NCBI GenBank assembly: GCA_937146765.1
Contig: CAKZRP010000080.1
Location: 124,001-188,000, forward strand
Direction: 5' to 3'
Source: an uncultured Paracoccaceae bacterium
GTDB taxonomy: Bacteria; Pseudomonadota; Alphaproteobacteria; Rhodobacterales; Rhodobacteraceae
Length of the DNA stretch: 64,000 nt
Made by a program: the position numbers and the translations under genes. The notes beneath the pieces are model-generated. The model saw nothing but the letters and a program-made list of their open reading frames with translations, ran no database searches and was not told where the DNA came from. Below, piece after piece: positions 34,674 to 42,206 of this stretch; position 1 is the first letter of the stretch, and every line of letters begins with the position of its first letter.

Positions 34674-36434
34674 ATGAGTAAGTTTTCCCTTCGCACCCAG
34701 GTATTCATGTTTGCAGGGGCGTTCATCGCCATGCTGCTCTCCATCGCGGCCGTGTCCTGGTTCAGCAACCAGCGACTCACCGGGTCCATCAGCCACTCTC
34801 GCATCGTCACCACCCAGCTCAAGAGCCTGGATGACATCAAGGAGGATATTGAACAGGGGATCGGCGATCTGATGTCCTTCCTCGTCGGCAAATCCGATGG
34901 GCTTGAGCGTCTGCGTGGAAATCTGGACGAGGTGCGGGCCGAAATCGCCCTGGCGCAGGACCGTTTTGTCGATGTTGCCATCCCTGCGGCCCGGGACGAG
35001 GCCGCCTTTGAGGCGCTGACCGGGCTGACCGCCAACCTCGATGCGCTGACCGTCGAACTGGCAGATTTTGAGCCGGCCGACGAAACCGCGCGCCGTGACC
35101 TTGCCTTCGAGAAGGTGGTTCCGATGATTGCCGCCCTGCGCGACACGGTGGATGGTCTGCAGGACCATCTGGTTGCCGCCAATCTCGCCGTGCGCGAGCA
35201 GGTGGACGCCCAGATCGAGTTTACCGAACTGATGCAACTCGCCAGCAGCATCGCAGCGGCTGCAATCGCGATTGCGGTTGCCCTGTCCTTTGGCAAGCGG
35301 CTCAGCCAGCCCGTTGTCGAAGCGGCCGCAGCGATTGAGGCCCTGTCGCACAAGGACTACGACACCGCGATCCATGGCGTCACCCGCAAGGACGAATTGG
35401 GGTCCATGGCGCGCAACCTTCTGGATTTGCGCAGCCGCCTTGCGGAGGCGGACGCCGCCGAGCAGCAGACCCGCGAGGAGAACCAGCGCCGTGGCGAACT
35501 TTTTGTCACCCTCGGCCAAGCGATGAGCGGGTTGAAGAGCGGCGATCTCGATCAGGTCATCCCGGCAGCCGCCTGGTCCGATCTGGGCAGTGACACCACC
35601 GCGCTCTGCGAGGATTTCAACGCTCTGGCCGCCTCGCTGACCGAACTGGTGGCGCAGCTCAGCCAGAGTTCCTCGGTGGTGCAGAACAATGCCCGCGAGA
35701 TGGAGCGCATGTCCGACCGCATGTCCCAGCGCGCCGAAACCCAGGCCGCGACGCTGGAGGAATCCGCCGCCGCGCTGGAACAGATGTCCGCCTCGGTGCA
35801 ATCCTCCGCCGCTCAGGCCCAGGCCGCCGATCGCGAGGTCGAGGAAGGCCGCCGCCGCGCCGAACAGGGTGGCCAGGTGATGGAACAGGCACGCCAGGCA
35901 ATGGCCTCGATCGCCGATTACTCCAGCCAGATCAGCCAGATCATCACCTCGATCGACGACATCGCCTTCCAGACCAGCCTGTTGGCGCTCAACGCCGGGG
36001 TCGAGGCGGCCCGGGCAGGCGAAGCCGGCCGTGGCTTTGCGGTGGTGGCCTCCGAGGTCCGTGGTCTCGCCCTCAAGGCGGCAAAATCCGCCAGCGAGAT
36101 CAAGCAACTGGTCGAGGACAGCTCGAAACAGGTGGATGAGGGCGAACGGCTGGTCCAGGCCACCGCCGACACCCTGGCGCAGATCGTCGAAAGCGTCACC
36201 AATGTCTCCGGCATGGTGTCCGCGATTGCCAACTCCTCCAGCGAGCAAGCCTCCGGCATCAAGGAAATCAACATCGGCGTCGCGCAGCTTGACAAGGTGA
36301 CCCAGGAGAATGCCGCCATGGTGCAGGAAACCTATGGGGCCAGCCAGGAGATGCGGACGCAGGCGACCCGTCTGGCGGATCTTTTGGAAGGGTTCAAGGG
36401 CAGCGATGCCCCCGCGCACAGCCGCGCCGCTTGA
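34674..36434 (+). CDS. Methyl-accepting chemotaxis protein (first of two)
   Basis: A 586-residue chemoreceptor. One span near residues 8-30 (FMFAGAFIAMLLSIAAVSWF), a periplasmic helical-bundle sensor to about residue 180, a second span around LASSIAAAAIAIAVALSF, a HAMP domain, and a signalling domain with the hairpin tip DIAFQTSLLALNAGVEAARAGEAGRGFAVVASEVR. No C-terminal CheR-tethering pentapeptide is seen. I prefer ATG 34674 (MSKFSLRTQVFM); ATG 34638 in the same frame, with AGGA close upstream, would add 12 basic residues. No chemotaxis or flagellar genes are in the window. Confidence 0.92.
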   Translation: MSKFSLRTQVFMFAGAFIAMLLSIAAVSWFSNQRLTGSISHSRIVTTQLKSLDDIKEDIEQGIGDLMSFLVGKSDGLERLRGNLDEVRAEIALAQDRFVDVAIPAARDEAAFEALTGLTANLDALTVELADFEPADETARRDLAFEKVVPMIAALRDTVDGLQDHLVAANLAVREQVDAQIEFTELMQLASSIAAAAIAIAVALSFGKRLSQPVVEAAAAIEALSHKDYDTAIHGVTRKDELGSMARNLLDLRSRLAEADAAEQQTREENQRRGELFVTLGQAMSGLKSGDLDQVIPAAAWSDLGSDTTALCEDFNALAASLTELVAQLSQSSSVVQNNAREMERMSDRMSQRAETQAATLEESAAALEQMSASVQSSAAQAQAADREVEEGRRRAEQGGQVMEQARQAMASIADYSSQISQIITSIDDIAFQTSLLALNAGVEAARAGEAGRGFAVVASEVRGLALKAAKSASEIKQLVEDSSKQVDEGERLVQATADTLAQIVESVTNVSGMVSAIANSSSEQASGIKEINIGVAQLDKVTQENAAMVQETYGASQEMRTQATRLADLLEGFKGSDAPAHSRAA

Positions 36435-36455
36435 ACCCTCCATTAAACATGAAGA

Positions 36456-36486
36456 CCCCCGCCTTGTTTGCGCAAGGCGGGGGCTT
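36456..36486. terminator. Hairpin between chemoreceptor and unknown gene
   Basis: CCCCCGCCTTG (36456-36466) pairs perfectly with CAAGGCGGGGG (36473-36483). The T runs are short on both sides. It separates two convergent genes and probably ends both. Confidence 0.7.
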
Positions 36487-36516
36487 TCATTTGTAGGTCA
36501 GATGTAGGGCCGACAA

Positions 36517-37377
36517 TCAGGCCGGACGATTGCCAAAGTAAACTTCCGGATGGATCAAAGCCCCATCCTCGCCCAAGATCCAAAAACGGCCCTCTTTGAT
36601 CTCGCCCAGTTTGCCAAACTCGGAATGGGTAATTTCCATATCATTCAGGAAGACACGACCGCTCTCGTCGCGACGGGTCGATTGCTCCATCGTGATGCCA
36701 AAGTCGCGGGTCAGGTTGGCGGCCATCACGTCATACCACATCACAAAGGCCTTGAGGTCGTGGGCCTGCTTTTCGCGGTTCATGCGCATATCGTCCTCAG
36801 TTAGGCCCGCGACATAGTTGGAAATCCCCGCCTCGGAGGCGGAGGCGCTCACATAGACCAAAGTGCTTGGATCGTTGGGATCAACCTGCATCGCAACTTT
36901 GTCCCGTGGCCGATTGGCGTCGCGTGCAGCAGTGACCACATCGCCAATCCGCTCTGCTGCCCCCGCGATCGCCTCCTCGCGGCTGGCATAAAACGCCTGT
37001 CCCGGAGCTTGCGACTGCGCCATCCCATGCGCCACGTAAAGACCTGGGGACAAGCGATTCTTATAGCCATTCTCGGCGATAAAGGCATCCGTCTCGGCTT
37101 GCCGCGCATAGGCTTGTGCAAACACCTGCGCGCGCTCCGCGGGATTGGCATACTGCTGGCCATAGCCTTCCGCGGTCGACGGGTCTAAGGCCCCCGCCAG
37201 CAGGTCTGCCTCTGGCCCGTCTTCGGCCAGAGCATCAATGCGGGCTATCGCGTATTTCAGCGCCTGATCTCGTGGTTCCGCCTTCGGCGCTGCGCTGTTA
37301 ACTTCGCCCGCCTCAGTGCTGCTGTGCCCGCGAAACAAAGCGAGTGTAGAGGCGTTCATTCCCTGATTGACGAACAT
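36517..37377 (-). CDS. Hypothetical protein, no family recognised
   Basis: A 286-residue soluble protein with no signal or membrane segment. The ATG at 37377 has a strong GGGAGGGGAG ribosome site, so it is a real gene. Residues 1-40 look disordered. The middle is Ala/Gln-rich and helical (AYARQAETDAFIAENGY, FYASREEAIAGAAERIGDVVTAARD), and the end is a mixed region (FLNDMEITHSEFGKLGEIKEGRFWILGEDGALIHPEVYFGN). It sits between a chemoreceptor and the ftsB-like gene, opposite to both. Its codon use looks less GC-rich than its neighbours, which may point to accessory origin. I cannot suggest a function. Confidence 0.8.
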   Translation of the reverse strand: MFVNQGMNASTLALFRGHSSTEAGEVNSAAPKAEPRDQALKYAIARIDALAEDGPEADLLAGALDPSTAEGYGQQYANPAERAQVFAQAYARQAETDAFIAENGYKNRLSPGLYVAHGMAQSQAPGQAFYASREEAIAGAAERIGDVVTAARDANRPRDKVAMQVDPNDPSTLVYVSASASEAGISNYVAGLTEDDMRMNREKQAHDLKAFVMWYDVMAANLTRDFGITMEQSTRRDESGRVFLNDMEITHSEFGKLGEIKEGRFWILGEDGALIHPEVYFGNRPA

Positions 37378-37696
37378 GATGCTCCCCTCCCGCTAAAACA
37401 TGTCGAGTCGCAAACTGCGACTGTCATGATTAATGAACCACTCAACCCCAGATAGATTTATGCAGTAATGATGGGCTCTTTCTCCTCTAGGCGCTCCCTG
37501 TAAAACGGTCGTCAGGTCCACAAGGGGGAGGCCAGCACAGGCAGCCAAGATCCGCCGCGCGGCTATGGGATTACTGCAACGCCGACCGACATTAACCCTT
37601 TTTCGGTTTCCCGGTCATTTGGGCCTGTGGCATAAGATCGGCAGACGCGGGAGCAACCCGTGCATCCCCCAGAGCAGTGATACAGGCAACTCCAAC
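37378..37696. other. 319-bp divergent region, no gene recognised
   Basis: Lies between the unknown minus-strand gene and the ftsB-like gene. It must hold both promoters. An open frame in phase with ftsB runs back to 37565, but its residues do not resemble family members. GCCGCGCGGC is a short palindrome near 37553-37562. No RNA gene is recognisable. Confidence 0.45.
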
Positions 37697-37996
37697 GTGA
37701 CGCGTAAATCCACACCCTCCGTGGCGACCTTGTTGTTTTTCGCCGCAGCCTTTCTCCTCAGCGCCTATTTCACCTTTGCCGCCGTTCAGGGCGACTATGG
37801 CCTGTTCCGTCGGGTGGAGATCATGGCCGAAGCCGAAGGTCTGGCCAAGGATCTGGAACGTCTGGAGCTGGAAATCGGCCAGATGGAGAACCTCACCCGG
37901 CGTCTGTCGGATGATTATCTCGACCTCGACCTGCTGGACGAACAGGCCCGCTCCGTGCTCGGACTGGCCCGAGCTGACGAGATCGTCGTCGACTGA
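37697..37996 (+). CDS. FtsB/DivIC-like septum formation initiator
   Basis: A 99-residue bitopic membrane protein. GTG 37697 gives VTRKSTPSVATLLFFAAAFLLSAYF (start read as Met), i.e. short basic N-terminus then one span. A coiled coil follows (IMAEAEGLAKDLERLELEIGQMENLTRRL), ending DLDLLDEQARSVLGLARADEIVV, the typical FtsB-family end. The protein should join the FtsQLB division complex. The gene lies directly upstream of pdhA, an arrangement usual in Rhodobacteraceae. The longer reading from ATG 37565 adds 44 residues without homology or ribosome site. Confidence 0.9.
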   Translation: MTRKSTPSVATLLFFAAAFLLSAYFTFAAVQGDYGLFRRVEIMAEAEGLAKDLERLELEIGQMENLTRRLSDDYLDLDLLDEQARSVLGLARADEIVVD

Positions 37997-38212
37997 CGCG
38001 CGATCCGGCGGCGCCGCACCCACCCTCCCTGCTCTTCTGCGCCCCCACCGATGCGCTGCATCGCGGCACATCTATGCTGCAACACAGCATTGAGCGCGCA
38101 TTTTACGCAAAGCTTACCCTTTGATCCTTCAGGGCTTTTCCAGCGAAACTCAGCCCAATCTCCCCTTGCGTCACATTATCCCTCGCGTGCAGAATGAAAA
38201 TGCACTAGAAGA

Positions 38213-38230
38213 TAGTTTAGTGTTAAACTA
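38213..38230. promoter_or_regulatory. PDH-regulon palindrome before pdhA
   Basis: TAGTTTA-GTGT-TAAACTA, identical arms and 4-base spacing to the site before lpdA. The proximal edge is 27 bp before the pdhA ATG. Confidence 0.75.
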
Positions 38231-38257
38231 CCTAAGCTTTAGGGGGAGCTTGCCATT

Positions 38258-39247
38258 ATGGCCGCAAGAAAAAGCACTCAGAAATCAAACGTTTCCGCAG
38301 AAGATTTGACGAAGTTCTACCGAGAGATGCTTCTGATCCGGCGATTCGAGGAGAAAGCCGGTCAGCTCTACGGGATGGGCTTGATCGGCGGCTTCTGCCA
38401 TTTGTACATTGGCCAGGAAGCGGTTGTCGTGGGGCTCGAAGCGGCCTGCGAGGAAGGCGACAAGCGCGTCACCTCTTACCGCGACCACGGCCACATGCTG
38501 GCCTGCGGCATGGATCCCGACGGCGTGATGGCCGAGCTCACCGGCCGCGAGGGCGGCTATTCCAAGGGCAAGGGCGGCTCCATGCATATGTTCTCGAAAG
38601 AGAAGCATTTCTACGGCGGTCACGGCATCGTCGGCGCCCAGGTGCCGCTTGGCGCGGGTCTCGCCTTTGCGGACAAATACCAGGGCAATGGCCGCGTCAC
38701 CTTCACCTATTTCGGCGATGGTGCAGCGAACCAGGGTCAGGTCTACGAGACCTACAACATGGCGCAGCTTTGGGAGCTGCCGGTGGTTTTTGTTATTGAG
38801 AACAACCAATACGCCATGGGCACATCCGTTCAGCGCTCGACCAAATCCCCGGCGATCTGGAAACGCGGCGAGGCCTATGGCATCGCGGGCGAAGAAGTCG
38901 ACGGCATGAATGTGCTGGCGGTGAAGGAAGCGGGCGATCGCGCCGTGGCGCACTGCCGCGCGGGCAAGGGCCCCTATATCCTCGAAGTGAAGACCTATCG
39001 CTATCGTGGCCACTCCATGTCGGACCCGGCGAAATACCGGACCCGCGAAGAAGTGCAGAAGATGCGCGAAGAGCGCGACCCGATCGAGCAGGTCCGCGAG
39101 ATGCTGCTGACCGGCGGTCACGCCACCGAGGAGGATCTCAAGGCGATCGACAAAGAGATCAAGGATATCGTGAACAAGTCGGCTGACTTTGCCAAAGCCA
39201 GCCCCGAACCGGCGCTCGAAGAGCTCTGGACCGATATCTACGCTTGA
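38258..39247 (+). CDS. pdhA: Pyruvate dehydrogenase E1 component, alpha subunit
   Basis: Thiamine-diphosphate-dependent decarboxylation of pyruvate, together with PdhB. The 329-residue subunit starts MAARKSTQKSNVSAEDLTKFYREMLLIRRFEEKAGQLYGMG. It contains the ThDP motif GDGAANQGQVYETYNMAQLWELPVVFVIENNQYAMG and the regulatory-loop sequence KTYRYRGHSMSDPAKYRTREEV. ATG follows AGGGGGAG (38241-38248). First gene of pdhABC; the promoter carries the palindrome shared with lpdA. The His of CHLYIGQEA and the Ser-rich loop match eukaryotic mitochondrial E1-alpha, as expected for alphaproteobacteria. Confidence 0.97.
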   Translation: MAARKSTQKSNVSAEDLTKFYREMLLIRRFEEKAGQLYGMGLIGGFCHLYIGQEAVVVGLEAACEEGDKRVTSYRDHGHMLACGMDPDGVMAELTGREGGYSKGKGGSMHMFSKEKHFYGGHGIVGAQVPLGAGLAFADKYQGNGRVTFTYFGDGAANQGQVYETYNMAQLWELPVVFVIENNQYAMGTSVQRSTKSPAIWKRGEAYGIAGEEVDGMNVLAVKEAGDRAVAHCRAGKGPYILEVKTYRYRGHSMSDPAKYRTREEVQKMREERDPIEQVREMLLTGGHATEEDLKAIDKEIKDIVNKSADFAKASPEPALEELWTDIYA

Positions 39248-39276
39248 GACTGACCAGGGATAGAGAGATTTAGATC

Positions 39277-39516
39277 ATGGCAACTGAGATTTTGATGCCC
39301 GCCCTGTCGCCGACCATGGAGGAAGGCACGCTGGCCAAATGGCTGGTGAAAGAAGGCGATACCGTGTCCTCTGGCGATGTGCTCGCCGAGATCGAAACCG
39401 ATAAAGCGACCATGGAGTTTGAAGCCGTTGATGAGGGCATCGTCGGCAAGATCCTGATCGCCGAAGGCACCGAGGGTGTGAAGGTAAACACTCCCATCGC
39501 CATTCTGGTGGAAGAG
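39277..39516 (+). repeat. Lipoyl-domain repeat, copy 1 (in pdhB)
   Basis: The segment coding for the lipoyl domain of PdhB is closely similar, in protein and DNA, to 40668-40907 in pdhC. Most differences are at third codon positions. Confidence 0.85.
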
Positions 39517-40656
39517 GGCGAAAGCGTAGAGGATGCAGTTGCATCCGCGCCTGCGGCGAGCACGGAAGCGCCGGCCGCCGGGGCACCTGCGGCGCCCACA
39601 GCGCCCGCCGCTGCTGCCGCGGCTCCGGCTGCACCCGAGGTGGACGAAAGCCCGGACTACCCGGAAGGCACCGAGATGGTGACCCAGACCGTGCGCGAAG
39701 CGATCCGCGACGCCATGGCCGAAGAGATGCGTGCCGATGGCACCGTCTTCCTGATGGGCGAGGAAGTCGCCGAATATCAGGGCGCCTATAAGGTCTCGCA
39801 GGGTCTGCTGGACGAGTTCGGCTCCAAGCGCGTCATCGACACGCCGATCACCGAGCATGGCTTTGCCGGGATCGCGACCGGCGCGGCCTTTGGCGGTCTG
39901 CGTCCCATCGTGGAGTTCATGACCTTCAACTTCGCCATGCAGGCGATTGACCATATCATCAACTCTGCCGCCAAGACGCTCTATATGTCCGGCGGCCAGA
40001 TGGGTGCACCGATGGTGTTCCGTGGCCCGAACGGTGCCGCCGCCCGCGTGGCCGCGCAGCACTCGCAGGACTATGCCGCCTGGTACATGCAGATCCCCGG
40101 CCTCAAGGTGGTGATGCCCTACTCTGCCGCAGATGCCAAAGGTCTGATGAAGACCGCGATCCGCGACAACAACCCGGTGATCTTCCTCGAGAACGAGATC
40201 CTCTACGGCAAATCGTTTGAAGTGCCGAAGATGGACGACTTCACCGTGCCCTTCGGCAAGGCGAAGATCTGGCGCAAGGGTAGCGATGTCACCATCGTTT
40301 CCTTCGGGATCGGCATGACCTATGCGCTGCAAGCGGCGGATAAGCTGGCCGAGGAAGGCATCAGCGCCGAGGTCATCGACCTGCGCACCCTGCGCCCGAT
40401 GGACCTGCCGACCGTGATCAAATCGGTGATGAAGACCAACCGTCTCGTCACCGTGGAAGAAGGCTGGCCGCAGGGCTCTGTCGGCTCCTACATCGCCTCG
40501 GAAGTGATGCAGCAGGCGTTTGACTACCTCGACGCGCCGGTCATCACCTGCACCGGCAAGGACGTGCCGATGCCCTATGCCGCCAACCTTGAAAAGCACG
40601 CGCTGATCACCACTGATGAGGTTGTCGCCGCCTGCAAAAAAGTCACCTACCGGTAA
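39277..40656 (+). CDS. pdhB: Pyruvate dehydrogenase E1 component, beta subunit, with N-terminal lipoyl domain
   Basis: A 459-residue protein. Residues 1-80 form a lipoyl domain (ILMPALSPTMEEG, lipoylated Lys in ETDKATMEF); residues about 85-125 are an Ala/Pro-rich linker; the rest is E1-beta (REAIRDAMAEEMRADGTVFLMGEEVAEYQGAYKVSQGLL, NFAMQAIDHIINSAAK, PYSAADAKGLMKTAIRD). Fusion of a lipoyl domain to E1-beta is an alphaproteobacterial trait. Its lipoyl domain is nearly identical to that of PdhC encoded next. ATG 29 bp after pdhA. Confidence 0.97.
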   Translation: MATEILMPALSPTMEEGTLAKWLVKEGDTVSSGDVLAEIETDKATMEFEAVDEGIVGKILIAEGTEGVKVNTPIAILVEEGESVEDAVASAPAASTEAPAAGAPAAPTAPAAAAAAPAAPEVDESPDYPEGTEMVTQTVREAIRDAMAEEMRADGTVFLMGEEVAEYQGAYKVSQGLLDEFGSKRVIDTPITEHGFAGIATGAAFGGLRPIVEFMTFNFAMQAIDHIINSAAKTLYMSGGQMGAPMVFRGPNGAAARVAAQHSQDYAAWYMQIPGLKVVMPYSAADAKGLMKTAIRDNNPVIFLENEILYGKSFEVPKMDDFTVPFGKAKIWRKGSDVTIVSFGIGMTYALQAADKLAEEGISAEVIDLRTLRPMDLPTVIKSVMKTNRLVTVEEGWPQGSVGSYIASEVMQQAFDYLDAPVITCTGKDVPMPYAANLEKHALITTDEVVAACKKVTYR

Positions 40657-40667
40657 GGAGAGCACGG

Positions 40668-40907
40668 ATGCCTATTGAAATTCTCATGCCCGCCCTCTCT
40701 CCGACGATGGAGGAAGGCACGCTGGCGAAATGGCTGGTGAAGGAAGGCGATACCGTCTCCTCCGGCGACCTGATTGCCGAGATCGAAACCGACAAGGCGA
40801 CGATGGAGTTCGAGGCCGTGGACGAAGGTGTCGTCGGCAAGATCCTCGTTGCTGAGGGCACCGAAGGGGTCAAGGTCAACACCTTGATCGCGGTGCTGCT
40901 CGCAGAG
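40668..40907 (+). repeat. Lipoyl-domain repeat, copy 2 (in pdhC)
   Basis: Partner of 39277-39516. The proteins differ at only a handful of conservative positions over 80 residues (for example VL/LI after SSGD, I/V in VDEG, P/L near the end). Confidence 0.85.
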
Positions 40908-41981
40908 GGTGAATCTGCCTCGGACATCGCAGCAGGCGCCGCCCCGGCGGCTGCGTCCGCCGCGGCTGCCGAGGAGGCTCCTGCAGCCGCCGAGAAGGCC
41001 GCTGCCCCCGCCGCTGCAAGTGCAACCCCTGCCCCGGCCGCTCCGGCTGCGGCGGATGGCGCACGCGTCTTTGCCTCGCCCTTGGCGCGGCGCATTGCCG
41101 CCGACAAGGGTCTCGACCTCACCGCGATCAAGGGCTCCGGCCCGCATGGTCGCATCGTGAAGGCTGATGTGGAAGCGGCCACCGCCGCCCCCAAAGCAGC
41201 CGCCGCACCTGCTGCCACCGCCGCTGCTCCGGCCGCCGCCGCCCCTGCCGGTCCCTCCGCCGATATGGTCACCAAGATGTATCAGGGCCGCAGCTTCGAG
41301 GAAGTCAAACTCGACGGCATGCGCAAAACCATTGCGGCGCGTCTCACCGAGGCCAAACAGACCATCCCACACTTCTACCTGCGCCGCGACATCCAGCTCG
41401 ACGCGCTGTTGAAGTTCCGGGGCGAGCTGAACAAGCAGCTCGAAGGCCGTGGCGTGAAACTTTCGGTCAATGACTTCATCATCAAGGCCGTGGCGCTGGC
41501 GCTGCAAGCGGTGCCCGATGCCAATGCGGTCTGGGCCGGCGACCGCGTCCTGAAGATGAAAGCCTCCGATGTGGCGGTTGCCGTCGCCATCGAGGGCGGC
41601 CTCTTCACCCCCGTCCTGCAGGACGCAGACATGAAATCGCTCTCCGCGCTTTCGGCCGAGATGAAAGACCTCGCCAAACGCGCCCGCGACCGCAAGCTCG
41701 CGCCGCATGAATATCAGGGCGGCTCTTTCGCGATCTCCAACCTCGGCATGTTCGGCATCGACAACTTCGACGCCATCGTGAACCCGCCCCATGCGGGCAT
41801 CCTCGCGGTGGGCTCCGGCGTGCAAAAGCCGGTTGTCGGCAAGGATGGCGAATTGAAGGTCGCCACCGTGATGAGCGTGACCATGTCGGTCGACCACCGC
41901 GTCATCGACGGCGCTCTGGGCGCGGACCTTCTGAAGGCGATCGTCGACAACCTCGAGAATCCGATGACCATGCTGGCCTGA
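40668..41981 (+). CDS. pdhC: Pyruvate dehydrogenase E2, dihydrolipoyl acetyltransferase
   Basis: The core acetyltransferase, 437 residues, in three parts: lipoyl domain (residues 1-80, ETDKATMEF), an Ala/Pro linker, the E1/E3-binding domain (ASPLARRIAADKGLDLTAI...GPHGRIVKADVE), a second Ala/Pro linker, and the catalytic domain from about residue 205 with the terminal VDHRVIDGALGADLL carrying catalytic His and Asp. ATG has AAGGAGAG seven bases upstream. Last gene of pdhABC and followed by a terminator; the E3 subunit gene lpdA is 20 kb away. Confidence 0.97.
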   Translation: MPIEILMPALSPTMEEGTLAKWLVKEGDTVSSGDLIAEIETDKATMEFEAVDEGVVGKILVAEGTEGVKVNTLIAVLLAEGESASDIAAGAAPAAASAAAAEEAPAAAEKAAAPAAASATPAPAAPAAADGARVFASPLARRIAADKGLDLTAIKGSGPHGRIVKADVEAATAAPKAAAAPAATAAAPAAAAPAGPSADMVTKMYQGRSFEEVKLDGMRKTIAARLTEAKQTIPHFYLRRDIQLDALLKFRGELNKQLEGRGVKLSVNDFIIKAVALALQAVPDANAVWAGDRVLKMKASDVAVAVAIEGGLFTPVLQDADMKSLSALSAEMKDLAKRARDRKLAPHEYQGGSFAISNLGMFGIDNFDAIVNPPHAGILAVGSGVQKPVVGKDGELKVATVMSVTMSVDHRVIDGALGADLLKAIVDNLENPMTMLA

Positions 41982-42016
41982 CGGCTTTCGCGCAGATTTG
42001 ACGATACCAAATTCGG

Positions 42017-42047
42017 AGCCGGGCAGGAATGCCCGGCTTCTTGGTTT
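42017..42047 (+). terminator. Intrinsic terminator after pdhABC
   Basis: AGCCGGGCA (42017-42025), GGAA loop, TGCCCGGCT (42030-42038), then TCTTGGTTTT. Confidence 0.75.
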
Positions 42048-42206
42048 TCTGTGGGAGAACACCACGCAAATCAACGGTTTGATGACAGTTTCATGAAATG
42101 ATGACGGTAATCTATCTATTTTCAACTTCCTGAATTCACTGAAGAAAAATAAATCTCGCGTAGACATTCGGGCAAACGCCCTTTCCTTCTCCCCGGGAAT
42201 GACCTC

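Noticed and set aside
37565..37996. Longer 143-residue version of the FtsB-like protein
   Set aside because: The first 44 residues do not resemble FtsB proteins, and there is no ribosome site; GTG 37697 gives the family's normal N-terminus.
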